Shown piece after piece: positions 21,052-31,842 of a stretch of DNA of 35,041 bases. The stretch spans positions 1 to 35,041 of the forward strand of contig JAAMPI010000493.1 of NCBI GenBank assembly GCA_013054445.1, given 5' to 3'. Every line of letters begins with the position of its first letter. Position 1 is the stretch's first letter. The position numbers and the translations under genes were made by a program. The notes under the pieces are model-generated. The model did not search any database. It was not told the DNA's origin and saw nothing but the letters and a program-made list of their open reading frames with translations. Origin of the DNA: Cudoniella acicularis (lineage: Eukaryota; Ascomycota; Leotiomycetes; Helotiales; Helotiaceae).

Positions 21052-21764
21052 ATTGGTCAATTGAGTAGGGAACTGAAGATATAAAGGTGGTAAGTAGAGA
21101 ACTAGAGTCTGCGAGAGGATAAAAGTCTCGACGTACCTTGGAAATGTGGACACGTTTGAACCGGATATGATTGGGAAATGGCTTGATTCGCCTCAGGGGT
21201 TGTCATCGTCACGATTCGCCCAGCGGTGGGGTAGCATATATCGCCGAAAGCGGTTTAGGCATTGTTCTACCACAGGCCACAGGCTGCCGGCTGCCGTGCA
21301 CCAGCGCAAACGACAACGTCCATCATCCTCAACACCAGAATTTCACACCGACGATGTTTCCTCTTTACGGCCCCCTCCGATCGCCCTTTGAGCCCTGCGA
21401 CATCCTCCTACAAACTTGGCCCTTTGGATCACGAGTTGAGTCACTGGACACGCATCCGGCTTAGACTGCACTAAAAATAAGGCATGTCCAGGCTCCAACG
21501 CTCTCTCAACCTCCCGATTCGAAGCTTCAGTGTCAGCATTCAGCTCGAGCAAGCATCTGCGGCCACACCATCAAGGCAGCAACCTCCGCCCACCAAAACA
21601 GTACAACACCAAAAGAGAAGTTTGGGCAGCAAAAGGGCTCAAGGGCATTGTTGATGGGCACTACCCGTCTTTATGGGGTTTCTTGTTTGTCTCGAAGCCC
21701 TCTCCGGACATGCCCGCCTACCCGCCTTGCGAAGAATCCGCCTGAGGGTGCAGCCCCGCTGCGC

Positions 21765-21800
21765 ATCACATCACAGCACATCACAGCACAGCATCACAGC
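21765..21800. repeat. Imperfect CATCACAGCA tandem repeat
   Basis: Three to four imperfect copies of an (ACATCACAGC)-like unit. Simple-sequence DNA in an intergenic region. Confidence 0.5.
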
Positions 21801-22227
21801 CACGCCGCGCCTGCTGCTGCCCATCTCAACATTTCTTTTGCTCTTGATTTGCAAACATACGCGCACAAGAGCGTCGGTGATGGCACAGCCATAGGCCAAT
21901 TGCTAGGTCTTGTGTCCAAGCGGATCGGGTACCTGTCCTTAAACAGCCGGTATCTCAAGCTGTTCATTTTTCCTCTGTTTCCCGTTCCGGTCTCCTTGAT
22001 CACTCACCGAGACACTATTGTCCCGTGAGTCACCGCCAGGTACAAACCGCCAATGTCTTGCTCCGGTTGCGTTTCTAGTCGGCGGAAGTGGGTTCAAGTC
22101 ATCAGGCTTCACTTCAAGGGCAAGATATGTGTTTCACCCTGGATTCAACAATTCTTTCCTGCCTTGGTAGGCTCCAGGCCTCCAATTGAGCGTTGCTTCT
22201 TTTGTCCACTGGTGAGTGAAGAGTAAG

Positions 22228-22235
22228 TATAAATA
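22228..22235 (+). promoter_or_regulatory. TATA box of the Ser-rich protein gene
   Basis: TATAAATA, 166 bases upstream of the ATG at 22394. It is followed by a C/A-rich leader (CAATCAAACCCACCACTTCC ...), typical of highly expressed fungal genes. Confidence 0.55.
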
Positions 22236-22393
22236 TCTCATCAGTTCTTTCCATTTGAAGCATTGACATTCAGCATCCTTACACCGAGAGAGCAATCGAG
22301 TCACACATTCGTCGCGCCTCACTTATTTCTACATAAGAAGCAATCAAACCCACCACTTCCGTCCAAACTCGCAACAAACACACCATCCGAACA

Positions 22394-22810
22394 ATGCCTG
22401 CCAGCAAATACTCGTCCTCATCTCTCAAGCCGATTGTCGAATATTCGAGCCATTCGCGAACCTCAAGCCGCGATTCCAGCTCTTCATACTACAGCTCTTC
22501 GTCCCGAGACTCGAGAGAGTCTTCATCAAGATCAACAATGGGGAGCGAATACTACAGCAAGTCCGGTTCATCATCACAGAAGCACAGAGTTCCAGATAAT
22601 GGTTTGTCTCACACAATCAACCTTTCAACACAACAATTTCCTAACAATCCCTCTCTTACAGACAAAAAATACATTAAATCAACCCCCTCCAAGAGCGGCC
22701 GAGTCGTCGTCGAGGACCAGCGAAAGTCCATTTACGATCCCGATGCCCCTCGATCCTCCGACGCCAAATCCTCACACTACAAAGAATCATCCCGCAGATC
22801 CAAGCACTAA
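22394..22810 (+). CDS. Small Ser/Arg-rich, probably disordered protein
   Basis: Exons 22394-22601 and 22662-22810, giving 118 aa. The 60-bp intron is GT-AG with branch site CCTAAC and a CT-rich tract, and because it is an open multiple of three an unspliced 138-aa form is also possible. The first half is almost all Ser, Tyr, Arg and Asp (RTSSRDSSSSYYSSSSRDSR). The second half is Lys/Ser/Asp-rich with VVVEDQRKSIYDP and ends SSRRSKH. No signal peptide or membrane segment. RS dipeptides recall SR-type or phospho-regulated low-complexity proteins, but no RNA-binding domain is present and no function can be assigned. The start is supported by ACAATG (A at -3) and the TATA-bearing promoter. Confidence 0.7.
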   Translation: MPASKYSSSSLKPIVEYSSHSRTSSRDSSSSYYSSSSRDSRESSSRSTMGSEYYSKSGSSSQKHRVPDNGLSHTINLSTQQFPNNPSLTDKKYIKSTPSKSGRVVVEDQRKSIYDPDAPRSSDAKSSHYKESSRRSKH

Positions 22811-24743
22811 GCAACCAAACCGTTTCTCAATCGCAGCAACAATCCTAAAAGCATGAGGTCGGCACATACCTACGTGATTGGTCGTCAACGCACGAGGCTG
22901 CAATAAAGCCCTCTGTGGCTTAACCAGCGCCACTGAGGCGGACATCTTATCCACACGCTCTGCCCTACCATCAACTCCCCGGTGCCTTACCTCACATCCT
23001 GGTCTTACTTGCGCGATTTCTTTTCTTTTATCGGGCTGCATTGGCGCATTGTTCGTTCTTACGTCAGCTCGGGCACTTATCACTCGTCGAATTGGATCAC
23101 CTCTTGCATTGTACAACATGGCATGGCGTTCTGGGATAGGTCTTTTCGACGGCGTTCCTTACATGGTTGGTTTTGGGGTGGTGAACTGCAGTACACTCTA
23201 CCTTTATGTCGGGCTCGGGATCGGGTTCAGGGATGGGATAGGATGAATGGGAAGCCTCTTTTCTTCATTGAGGTTTAGTAAATTAAATTAAATATATGCA
23301 TAAACATATACTTCTTACTGTGCCTCGTCCGTGCGTGATTACTCCTTATCAGACTAAAACATAAATATACACTTCTTACTGCGCCTTACGCCTCGTGACT
23401 CGTGCCTCCCTCGTGCGTGCTATCTTACTTTCGTATCTATCTTCAATAGCACACACATGCATATATGCCCGACCTCGGCATCCCTCGGCAACGCGCCTCC
23501 TCCCGAAATAGTCTCACCGCTTTTCGCACCGGCCCGAAAAATCGCTATGACCCCTTTTCTTATATCTTGTTATGCTTTTGGGATTGTGATCACGAACGAG
23601 GTGTGTTGGCGGCGTATTGTTGGTGGTGAGGGAGTGGGGGAGGGAATGTAGGGATAGGGGTTAGGTAAGTGGGTGAGGGGAGGGCAGGGGAGGGATGATA
23701 GTTGCCTTTTTGGTTACCGGTGGGTACTTAGGTAATGTTGGAGTGGAGTTTGTGTGATATTGTGAGAGGTGGTTTGGAATAGGGAAGGTGTTGCGTAGTG
23801 CGTTGGTTGGTATTAGTTGGTGTTTTCTTTCTACTTGGAATATGGATATTAAACAGGGGGTTGCCGAGGATATAGCGGAAGAAGGTAGGGAGGTAGAGGG
23901 TTGATATTAGGGAAGCGCGACGGAATTTCTAAAAAAGAGATAGGTTTAGAAAAAAGAAATCTTAAAAGGGAAAAATCAATTTCAAGTCAAGTCAAACTAC
24001 CCCTCTCCTCCTCTCAATTCAAGGACAGAATTTCATACTTACAGTTTTTTATTTTTATTTATGCGGCGGCCATCAGGCCGGGAATTTCCTTCCAGAGGGA
24101 GGGGTCACCATGAGTGAATTTGTGTTTTGTTTATTAAATGTGCCATGCTGTGGCGACACAAAATCCTTATTCAGGGAAAGGACTTGATTTGGTTGGTTGT
24201 TGTTTGATTTAATAAGGCATTCTGAATGCCCGTTCAATACCCACTCTAACAACTGCCTTGTTAGGCGAAGGTGTAAGTAGTAGAGATTAGTCGTGAAGAG
24301 GCTATGACGAGGTGCGAGTCTCGATATAGGTACACGGATTGATAGTGATTTGCGTGCATGTTTTTGTTTTTGGTAGACCAGTTCGTTAGAATCGTGGATT
24401 GACTTGCGCGCCTTTAGAATGTTAGTTACTTGCTGATTGATTGAATATTGAGTTTGAAAGGAAGAGGTAAGAGGTGGTTTGACTTGAAGTGTTTTAATCA
24501 AAAAATTGCTTATTTGCGTATATAAGAGGGGTGAATAAGCCGAGGTTGTTGCCGAAGATGAAGCAGCATAGGGGCTTTGATGAACGACTCGAGCCGAGCC
24601 TGGATCTGCGAACACAGCTACCAACAATGCATTGCCTACAGGCCAAAGAACAAAATACTCAATTACTAAATAATTAGAAATAATACCATATTCAAAACCC
24701 CTTTTCCAGATCCCCGAACTAGCCGGCTCCTTTTCCAACCCCC
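22811..24743. other. Convergent intergenic region
   Basis: Spacer between the 3' ends of the Ser-rich gene and the MFS gene. Contains an imperfect direct repeat at about 23299-23392 and G/T-rich DNA at 23600-23870. The longest open frame (24073-24738, minus) begins just after the MFS stop codon and lacks domains or composition of a real protein. Confidence 0.55.
23299..23392. repeat. Imperfect direct repeat, about 30-bp unit
   Basis: CATAAACATATACTTCTTAC followed by TGTGCC recurs about 61 bp later as CATAAATATACACTTCTTAC followed by TGCGCC. Likely a local duplication. Confidence 0.6.
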
Positions 24744-26615
24744 CTACAAATTCTTCAACTCAAACCTCTTCCTAATCTGCTCCCCCCACTTCAGCAGCGC
24801 CCAAGACATAGGAAGGAACACAATTGCCACAAAAGCCAACAAGCTATTCCCCCACCCCAACCCAAGAGTAAGATACATTTTTTGCCCCGCAAGCGGCAAC
24901 AGCGCACCCATCAGACTTCGAATAACGGTATTTGCCGCAAGGGCACTCGCAGCATAGACCGTGAATGCATCAACGAGGTATGTAGAAATGCACATAAACA
25001 CCGAGAGATTACCGATTCCAATTAAAGCAGTGGAGAGAATAGGAACAATCCAATGCACTTTGTATTGTGCGGTCCATCCATAGATGAAGAGCCCGGCAGG
25101 GATGAGTGCCGAGCCGGGAATCATCATCGGGAGTCGGTATTCGGGTTTCATGCCTCCAGATTGCTCGCCTGCGGCTTCGGCGATGGCGTCTGCTTCTTCG
25201 GTCTTCTTTTTTAGGATGTAGTCCGATGAGATGGCGAAGAATATGAGACCAGCCATAGAGCCTATTCCGATGCCGACGAATGTTAGACCAACAGAGCCGG
25301 CGGAAAATCCGTAGTTACCCTCGAAAACGACGGTGAAGGTGGTGAAGAGGAGGTAAAGATATCCGTAGACGAGTCCGACGTATATACTTGTAATTAAGAC
25401 GATAGGTGATAATATTAGCATTTTTGCTGGACGAATAATAGATCTGATGAAGAAATCCTTGGGAGATAATCCGACATCGAGTTTTGAGCGAAGGTCTTGA
25501 TTTCCGGTTTCCTTTTGGAGGCGGGCCGTTTTCTTGGCGAGGATCACGGGTGCGTAGGTCTCTCGCATGAAGATGAGGCTAAGAATGGCGAAGCACCCTG
25601 AGATCATGGTGAGTACCCAAAAGTTCCATCTCCAACCTCTTGCTTGACTCAAATACCCGCCAGCTATAGGCCCGACTACAGAAATCAGATTATTGCGTTT
25701 CGAAAATGGATTTGAGGCTTACTTATAGGTCCAACCATAGGTCCCAAAACAAAAGCTGACATAGCTCTTCCTCTCTTTTCCTGAACAACGAGATCAGCTA
25801 TCGTCCCGCCTCCTATTATTTCGTGATTAGTGACATCTGCAGTCTGTAATGAGTGGAATATACTCACCATTTACCAAAGGAGCGCTGCCAAAAATACCAG
25901 CCAGAAATCGAAATCCAATCAGTATATTCAAATTTGTCGCTAACGCACAAGCGATTGTGAAAGCCAAAAATCCTGCATTGCAAATATGGTAGATTGGAAG
26001 CCGTCCATAAATCTCGCTCAAGGGCGCCAAAACTAGTGGTCCAAATGCGAATCCAAGGATATACACAGACACCACAAAACTGGCGAGCACCACGTTAGTA
26101 CTTTTGAATTCCGCCATTAATAGCGGAACACCAGGAGTAAACATCGACGATGCAAGCGGTGTGACGAAACATATCGCTGAAACCAAGGCAATATTCGTTG
26201 ATTTCAGCAAATGGCTGAAATTCAACGGATTTTGGGTATCATCTGGCCCGTCCCACCAGACGATATTGGAGTCCTCCGATTCCTCTGCTGAGATCTCTGA
26301 AGAATTTTTCTCGATATCTTCCTTCGAGCCATTGTGATCTGGCTTATCTTCGCTCTTCCTTGACCCAACTTTGTGTTTCGAAGAGAATGATTGCTTTCTT
26401 TTCAACTCAGCTCTTTCGTCAAGAACGTAGCCTGCGTTGGAGGGGATATCGGCATCGTGACCTTCGTACACTGCTAATGTCTCCTTCTCCAGATCGGTTG
26501 GGATGTGGGGTTTCGCATGTATATCATTGTTTTGTGCCACATGGGTTTCTGGGGTATCGATATCAGCCGGTGCAGATGCAGCTGGGGCAGAAGCCATCGT
26601 TGGTACTATCTGCAT
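24744..26615 (-). CDS. MFS transporter, DHA1 (12-TM drug:H+ antiporter-like)
   Basis: Three exons, 26615-25868, 25812-25723 and 25675-24744, give 589 aa. Introns are 55 and 47 bp. A polar tail of about 120 residues precedes WWDGPDDTQNPLNFS (120-134), the conserved entry motif of fungal DHA1 carriers. TM helices follow. Motif A appears as APLSEIYGRLPIY (197-209) and the TM5 antiporter motif C as GPMVGPIIGPIAGGYLSQ, which spans the second splice junction and confirms it. The C-terminal half has six more helices and ends ELKNL. Established: this family exports drugs, polyamines, toxins or small metabolites using the proton gradient. The substrate cannot be read from sequence. The reported start is the first ATG. 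The next in-frame ATG, at 26597, has a better context (A at -3, G at +4) and would give 583 aa. No biosynthetic cluster adjoins it. Confidence 0.92.
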
Positions 26616-27967
26616 GTACCTCCATATTAGCTATTTGACAATGCATATTGGAGTTCCTCAACAACAAATGTTAATGTGCAAGCCGAGGTAGTTGTAGGAA
26701 AGCTATTGAAAGTGGGGAGGAGGTCGATTTAAGCTCACATTAACGGATCAACCCGAAGCCTCGATCTTCAGCCAAGCTAGCTCTCTTTGAAGCTCTTTGA
26801 AGCTCTTGTAAGCACTTTTATATGCCAACTCAAGCTGAAAATGAAGCTTTTGATGAAGACAAAAGAGCTGAAACCCTTTAACTCCATGAAGGAGGGCATC
26901 ATGTCGGCTCGTCGTGCCTCTGTTTCTCCCGCAGCTGAGAAAGCACGACAAAACGAAGCGGAAAGCCTCCCACCGGGTTCGGAAACAAAATACCATGTAT
27001 AATTTGAATAATGTTGCACAACTTCTGCATATATTCCACACAACTGGTTAGTGCAAGGATATCCACGAGGGTTTTGCGTGCATAAAATTGAGAAGCCACC
27101 AATCAGAACCTAGTAAGCGGCTTAGTGTGCCGATTGCACCCCACCTCATTTCTTCCCCCTGAAGGTTCCCCGGAAACTTGAACCGCAACACTAACACCCA
27201 CATTTCTGTCCCGCAGCTTCGCAGCCTCCCAGAACAATATGATTGGGTCTAAGCCTCTTGACAATTACAAATGTTGGAATCTCTAGCACGATGCTCTCCC
27301 GACGGAGTGCTCCCGCCCCCATGGGCCCCGCAGAAAAGGCTCAGGAAAGCAGAACTCCTCGCCAATCCCATGCGATAACGAGAATATCAAAGTCGAATTT
27401 AAATATATCTTGGCCAGTGATAACAAAGTCCCCTTCCTTCCCTCCGATCATCGGCTCGGGTGATGAGCCCTTCTACCTTATTGCTCCTTGTTTTCCCATC
27501 GCACAAAGTCAGGCTTCGAGAAACGAAATTCTGCCTTCTGAAGCGGTGCCAATGATTCCAAGTGGATGTGGATTTTTGAGACGGACTGACTGATTGAGCG
27601 CCTTCTATTCATTCATGACTCCAAAAGTTCAAGCAAAACACATGATCACAGCATTGTTGAGTGTTAAAAATGGCCTTCTCCTCATGAAGGCCTTCCGTGA
27701 GTCTTGAATCGCTCTTCTCTTCAGACTATTGATGATTCGCTCTTGCACGCCATCCAGATACCCTCTACTGAGGAAGGAGCATGGCCCATAACTGAACAGG
27801 GAAAGCACGCGAAAATGAAAGATGAAGTCACAAATCCTCAGACCATACTCTATGTTCCAGCCAAATAATTATCCGTGGATCACCATTGTCGTCAGCACAA
27901 GTACTTCTTTTGAGGGACCCAATATCTCATCTTCACGGCCTATTTTCACAACTTCATCGCAATCATC
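26616..27967. other. Divergent intergenic region
   Basis: Promoter side of both the MFS gene (-) and the small secreted protein gene (+). Contains a short TTTGAAGCTC duplication at about 26787-26807 and a small inverted repeat GGCCTTC ... GAAGGCC at about 27672-27692. An open frame at 27243-27593 (+) has no domain, signal peptide or splice support. Confidence 0.5.
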
Positions 27968-28486
27968 ATGAAGATTCTCATCCTGATCCTTACTTTAAGA
28001 TTTGCCCCTGGCGCCCAATCAACCTGCAACAATACGGACAGCTGCATACGAGCAGTTCTTTATAACAGTCTCCTTCAGCAATCAGACTTCTTCGCCCGTA
28101 GTAGTCACTGCTCTTCCTACATGACAGCAACTACTACAGCTCCTATTACAAGGTCAATTAGCCTCCCTTTTTTTTTCCCTCGCACTACACATAAACTAAT
28201 TCTCATTCCCAGAAGCTCAACCACCATCGCAACAATCCAAACACACATCAGCTCGACCTCAGTGAAGAGCAAAGTTACGGTCCCAGACAGAGCTATCCCA
28301 GACTATGCCTCAGCCGCCTGCCCGTCAGATGGGCAATACCTATGCGAACCTCATCAATGTCGAGGAGTGTCTGCCAAAAAACAACCCGAAGGTTCTGTTT
28401 GCCATGGATCGAAATGTTCCATCTATTCTGGGGAACGGCGAAACGGCACCTCTTTAGAAACTCGGCAATGTTTATGGGGATATTGA
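27968..28486 (+). CDS. Small secreted Cys-containing fungal protein, possibly truncated
   Basis: Exons 27968-28152 and 28213-28486 give 152 aa. The intron is 60 bp, GT-AG, with ACTAAT branch-like site and a long T/C tract. The frame stays open through it. Residues 1-17 are a signal peptide (MKILILILTLRFAPGAQ). The mature start has TCNNTDSCIRAVLYN, matching the C-x(2-3)-(N/D)-x-C-x-R-A motif that opens many fungal secreted proteins. Then come HCSSYMTATTTAP, a Thr/Ser-rich linker, and YASAACPSDGQYLCEPHQC, which resembles the second Cys block (YASAC ... YSSACSC) of the same proteins. Those relatives are generally longer, with a C-terminal domain that I do not see here, so this copy may be short or degraded. 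Role unknown; wall or effector-like functions are only guesses. Confidence 0.6.
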   Translation: MKILILILTLRFAPGAQSTCNNTDSCIRAVLYNSLLQQSDFFARSSHCSSYMTATTTAPITRSISLPFFFPRTTHKLILIPRSSTTIATIQTHISSTSVKSKVTVPDRAIPDYASAACPSDGQYLCEPHQCRGVSAKKQPEGSVCHGSKCSIYSGERRNGTSLETRQCLWGY

Positions 28487-31078
28487 GGAGTGGGATATCC
28501 AAGTCTGCAACAGGAATGATGAAAGACAAGGCAAGAAGGATTGGATCACCAGTAAACATTGATGTATACTCTCATGGGTGATAGGAAAAAAGATGGATGG
28601 CCAAGATGGTTACGGTCGCAAATTATTAACACTGACTTTAAAAAGGAGGGATAATGAATTTTGAATTTTGATCAAAACAGTGATCAACCACAAAAATAAC
28701 CTTCGCATACTTCTCGTTCCTTGGGTAAAAGCTTTTGGTCCTCTCATGCTATTAAGGTTATTAGCAAGCGGAAGCGTATATTTTCCCCACTTTATTTTTG
28801 TCCCGCACGTCAATTTCCAAAAACAAAGAAATTTCTCAATACCAAAGCCCTCGATCTACGTTGTCACACTGAACACTCACAAAAGCGAAGAAATCACAAA
28901 CATTTAAGTTGTTTTATTTTCACGATCTTTGCTTTTTGTGGCTTATGGCGATGTTAGCAAAGCTTTTATTTTCGAAAGAGTTTGCAACGACTTCTTGAAG
29001 AATTCACTTGTTAAATTACTGTATTTTGCTATTCATTTTGAGAATGAAGCAACGATACTGGTCCATTTCAATCTCTAAATGTAATGAAACAAGGTCAGCC
29101 CGACTTCGAACATGACTCTCGAGTTTGAGCCACTGCATATCACCAACACGTCACCTTTCTTCCGAAACCTGCGCGCGCTAAGCTATCTAAGAGTCTCCCG
29201 TAATAAAACAATAAAATCTTAAATTATTGTCTGCGGTTTGGATTAGGTCGTATATTTCTAAAGCCTTCAACTCATTCGGCAGAGTCCGTTTACGTTGTCA
29301 TTCTTGCTTGGATAAATATGAAGGACGCTTCGGGAATCGAACGAATTTTAAACTTGACAGTGATATTACTAGCAAGCAACAGGTTAAAGTCGCTCTCTTG
29401 ATCATAGCTTAGGAGGCTTGATTGTATTCAATTCTTGGAAATCCTCCCTATGATGGCCTTCCGTGAAAGTGAAACCGTCTTTCTTCAGCTCGTGGTCTGA
29501 GAGCATGTCCCAACATGGTGGTTGCGAGACCAGGAATATTAACGAAAGTCTACCACTTGCTAGAATTCTAGTCACCTTGGAACCGCTATTTATAAGGAGG
29601 CAGAGGCGAAGGCTATGTGACTGCCCAATTTAAGTGAAAGTGAATAGCTTATCTCCAGTGAGTATGGACCGTGTGGTTGGAGTTTACTGTAGTAATGTTC
29701 AGGTCGTCAAAGAACATCTTACCCGATTTCTAGGGGTGATATTCGCAGGCCGTGGTTCTTGGAGATGTATTTAGTGGAAAGCGCAAGTGTAACGCTATTC
29801 GCAGGACCGTTGACGAAAGGCCAACTGGTAGAAGGCTATTCCTTATAACTATCTTGAGCTGCCTACTAGAAGCTTACCTGATTGAATTCAAATCCTTTCT
29901 AGTGCACTTTGCATATTCATCGGGAGGCTTACTCTCAAAGTAACGTGAATCACGATTCACAACTCCAGAATTTGGCAACGATAATATAAAAGCACCGTTT
30001 CGAAATTTACGGCTTCGGTAAATTAGCCCAAAGGAAGTTATGAAAACACTCTGCTAACTGCTAAGCCGGAAGGTCAACAAACCAATATTTGGCCATGTCT
30101 TTAGCTATAAACTACGGAACTCGTTAGAGGACTGAGTACTGATACTAGCTTCTATAAAGACTTCTGGTATTTAACTGAATTTAAACACGACAGTAAATCT
30201 CGCACAAACCGAACTTTACAATTGACAGCAATCTGCTTCGTTTACTTTAAATACTTAATTTTAAGCTACATTTCGTCCACTGCTTGAGGAGTCTGAATCT
30301 CGAACATTGCGTCAATCATTTTAAAGTTATTAAATAGTTGGTAAATTAATTAGTATCTCAAACAGGGACAATAAAACTAGAAGATATATTGATTCTTATA
30401 GTATAGCTCTTAATTGTATTTTTTTAGTCGTAGTCCCTTTTTTCTTTGAACTATTGCTTGTAGGTGAATTCGTAGCCCAAACTGTGGAGAACATCGCGAA
30501 ACAAGTTAATACTTCATTTTGAACAGTCTTGAGGAGAGATACATATCAATACCCAGCTATAAGAACCTACTAAGGAAGCTTGGTGTTCTAGATATCCCAG
30601 GCAGCTTGGGGAACAGGTCATCTATATGTAGGTGAATCCATCATGTGACCATTACCTGCGGTACGGGCCGATGGATGGGCTGAGCTCGTAACCGAGCATC
30701 TATATTGCGAAAATAAATTTGTCTCCAGATATTCCTCGGCAGTTCTCCTAGGCGGATATCTCACCTACTAAAAGTAGTGGGGTAGATATTCGCGAACGGC
30801 TTTACCCCAGAAATCCGGGGTAATCGTCCCCTGCATACCCCACATATTTCAAGTGCCGTAAATCACAACTACCAATTGCCGCTAATTTAGCGGAAAATTT
30901 AAAGAAGCTCTCGCCTAAATGATTTTCCTTGCATGTATACAAATATAGTTCGATAAAATTCGCTATATTAATCTGGTTGATGGCGAAAAACGTTAAAAGT
31001 ACTAAAGCATAAAGACCAGGTCAGCCAGCCGAAGAATGAAAATCGAGTGAAAGGCACTGATTCAGAAAATTCGCCACC
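28487..31078. other. Long AT-rich stretch without a supportable gene
   Basis: Only short stop-bounded frames. A decayed direct repeat of the sequence at 27689 occurs at 29455. A nested inverted repeat with CreA-like hexamers lies at 30777-30843, listed separately. The last 250 bases are the xylanase promoter and leader. Confidence 0.55.
30777..30843. promoter_or_regulatory. Cluster of four CreA-type SYGGRG sites upstream of the xylanase
   Basis: Four matches to SYGGRG occur in 67 bp: GTGGGG at 30777 (+), CTGGGG at 30805-30810 (-), CCGGGG at 30815-30820 (+) and GTGGGG at 30838-30843 (-). They lie 236-302 bp before the ATG at 31079. CreA/Cre1 carbon-catabolite repression of xylanase genes through paired sites is well established in Aspergillus and Trichoderma. 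Assignment here is motif-based. The sites also form nested inverted repeats (GTGGGGTA/TACCCCAC and TTACCCC/GGGGTAA). Confidence 0.45.
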
Positions 31079-31842
31079 ATGGTATCCTTCTCCCTCCTCA
31101 CAGTAATTGCCCTAATTCCAGGCATCTTCGCCTTTCCTGGAAACTACTTCGAGCGTCTTGGTCTCGGTGAACGCAGTACGGGCGTCGATGAAGCGGGCTA
31201 CTATTATTCGTTCTGGTCTGAGGGAAATGGGAATTTCAAGTGTAATAATGGGGCTGGGGGTCAATACAGTGTGACTTGGTCTGGGAAAGGAGGATTCGTG
31301 TGTGGGAAAGGATGGAATGTTGGAGGTTCTAGGTTAGTTGCATCCTTCTTCTTTCATCAAGAATCTAAATGATTCCTACGGTTGAAAGTGTAGGTTTTGT
31401 TGACAAAAGATGGCAAAATAGGACAGTCAAATACAGTGGGACATACACGCCCACCGGTCCGGGTTACCTCTCAGTATACGGCTGGACGAAGAACCCTCTC
31501 ATCGAATACTACATCGTCGATTCCTACGGGATTCTCGCTCCCGGCGAAGTCTGGCATTTGAAAGGAAATTTCACCACCGATGAAGGCACATATCAAATGT
31601 ATCAAAGCGAAAGGGATAACAAGCCTTCTATTGTTGGCACAAGTACGTTTCAGCAATACTGGTCTGTGCGTACGGAAAAGAGGGTCGGGGGCACGATTAC
31701 GACGGGCAAGCATTTTAGCGAGTGGGCAAAGGTCGGCATGAAGTTGGGGAATCATGATTATGCGATTGTGGCGACGGAGGGGTATACGAATGGCGCGAAT
31801 GTTAGTAGTGGGTCATCTAGTATTACTGTGGAGGGTGTTTGA
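31079..31842 (+). CDS. Endo-1,4-beta-xylanase, glycoside hydrolase family 11
   Basis: Two exons, 31079-31332 and preferably 31422-31842, give 224 aa. The 89-bp intron sits in the conserved GKGWN ... RTVKYSGTY region. An acceptor 12 bp earlier (exon from 31410) is also in frame but inserts four residues absent from the usual family pattern, so I prefer the later one. Signal peptide about 1-18 ([18 protein letters not shown]), short pro-region, then the GH11 jelly roll: [48 protein letters not shown] and [10 protein letters not shown]. The catalytic nucleophile is Glu113 (in PLIEYY) and the acid/base Glu204 (in ATEGY). It is secreted and cuts internal xylan bonds in plant hemicellulose. Position 72, next to Phe in GGFV, is Gly where most GH11 enzymes have Asn or Asp. 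Cys55 and Cys75 are the only cysteines of the catalytic domain and could form a disulfide. Confidence 0.95.

Larger units (their letters stand above)
21052..22393. other. Divergent promoter region
   Basis: Separates the FKBP gene (-) from the Ser-rich gene (+), so it should hold both promoters. A run of CATCACATCACAGCAC-type imperfect repeats lies at about 21765-21800. A TATA box for the plus-strand gene is listed separately. Many overlapping short frames are present, none with coding character. Confidence 0.5.

Noticed and set aside
22787..23246. Open frames of about 110-120 codons on both strands
   Set aside because: They overlap each other on opposite strands, lack splice or domain support and sit just after the Ser-rich gene.
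24073..24738. 221-codon minus-strand open frame just downstream of the MFS gene
   Set aside because: It begins six bases after the MFS stop, has no domain, signal or conserved-looking block, and Ser/Asn/Gln-rich random-like content. Best explained as 3' UTR and spacer.
27243..27593. 116-codon plus-strand open frame
   Set aside because: No domain or compositional signature. Poor start context and no partner exons.
29331..29350. tRNA B-box-like GTTCGATTCCC on the minus strand
   Set aside because: No A box at the right distance and no acceptor-stem pairing around it.
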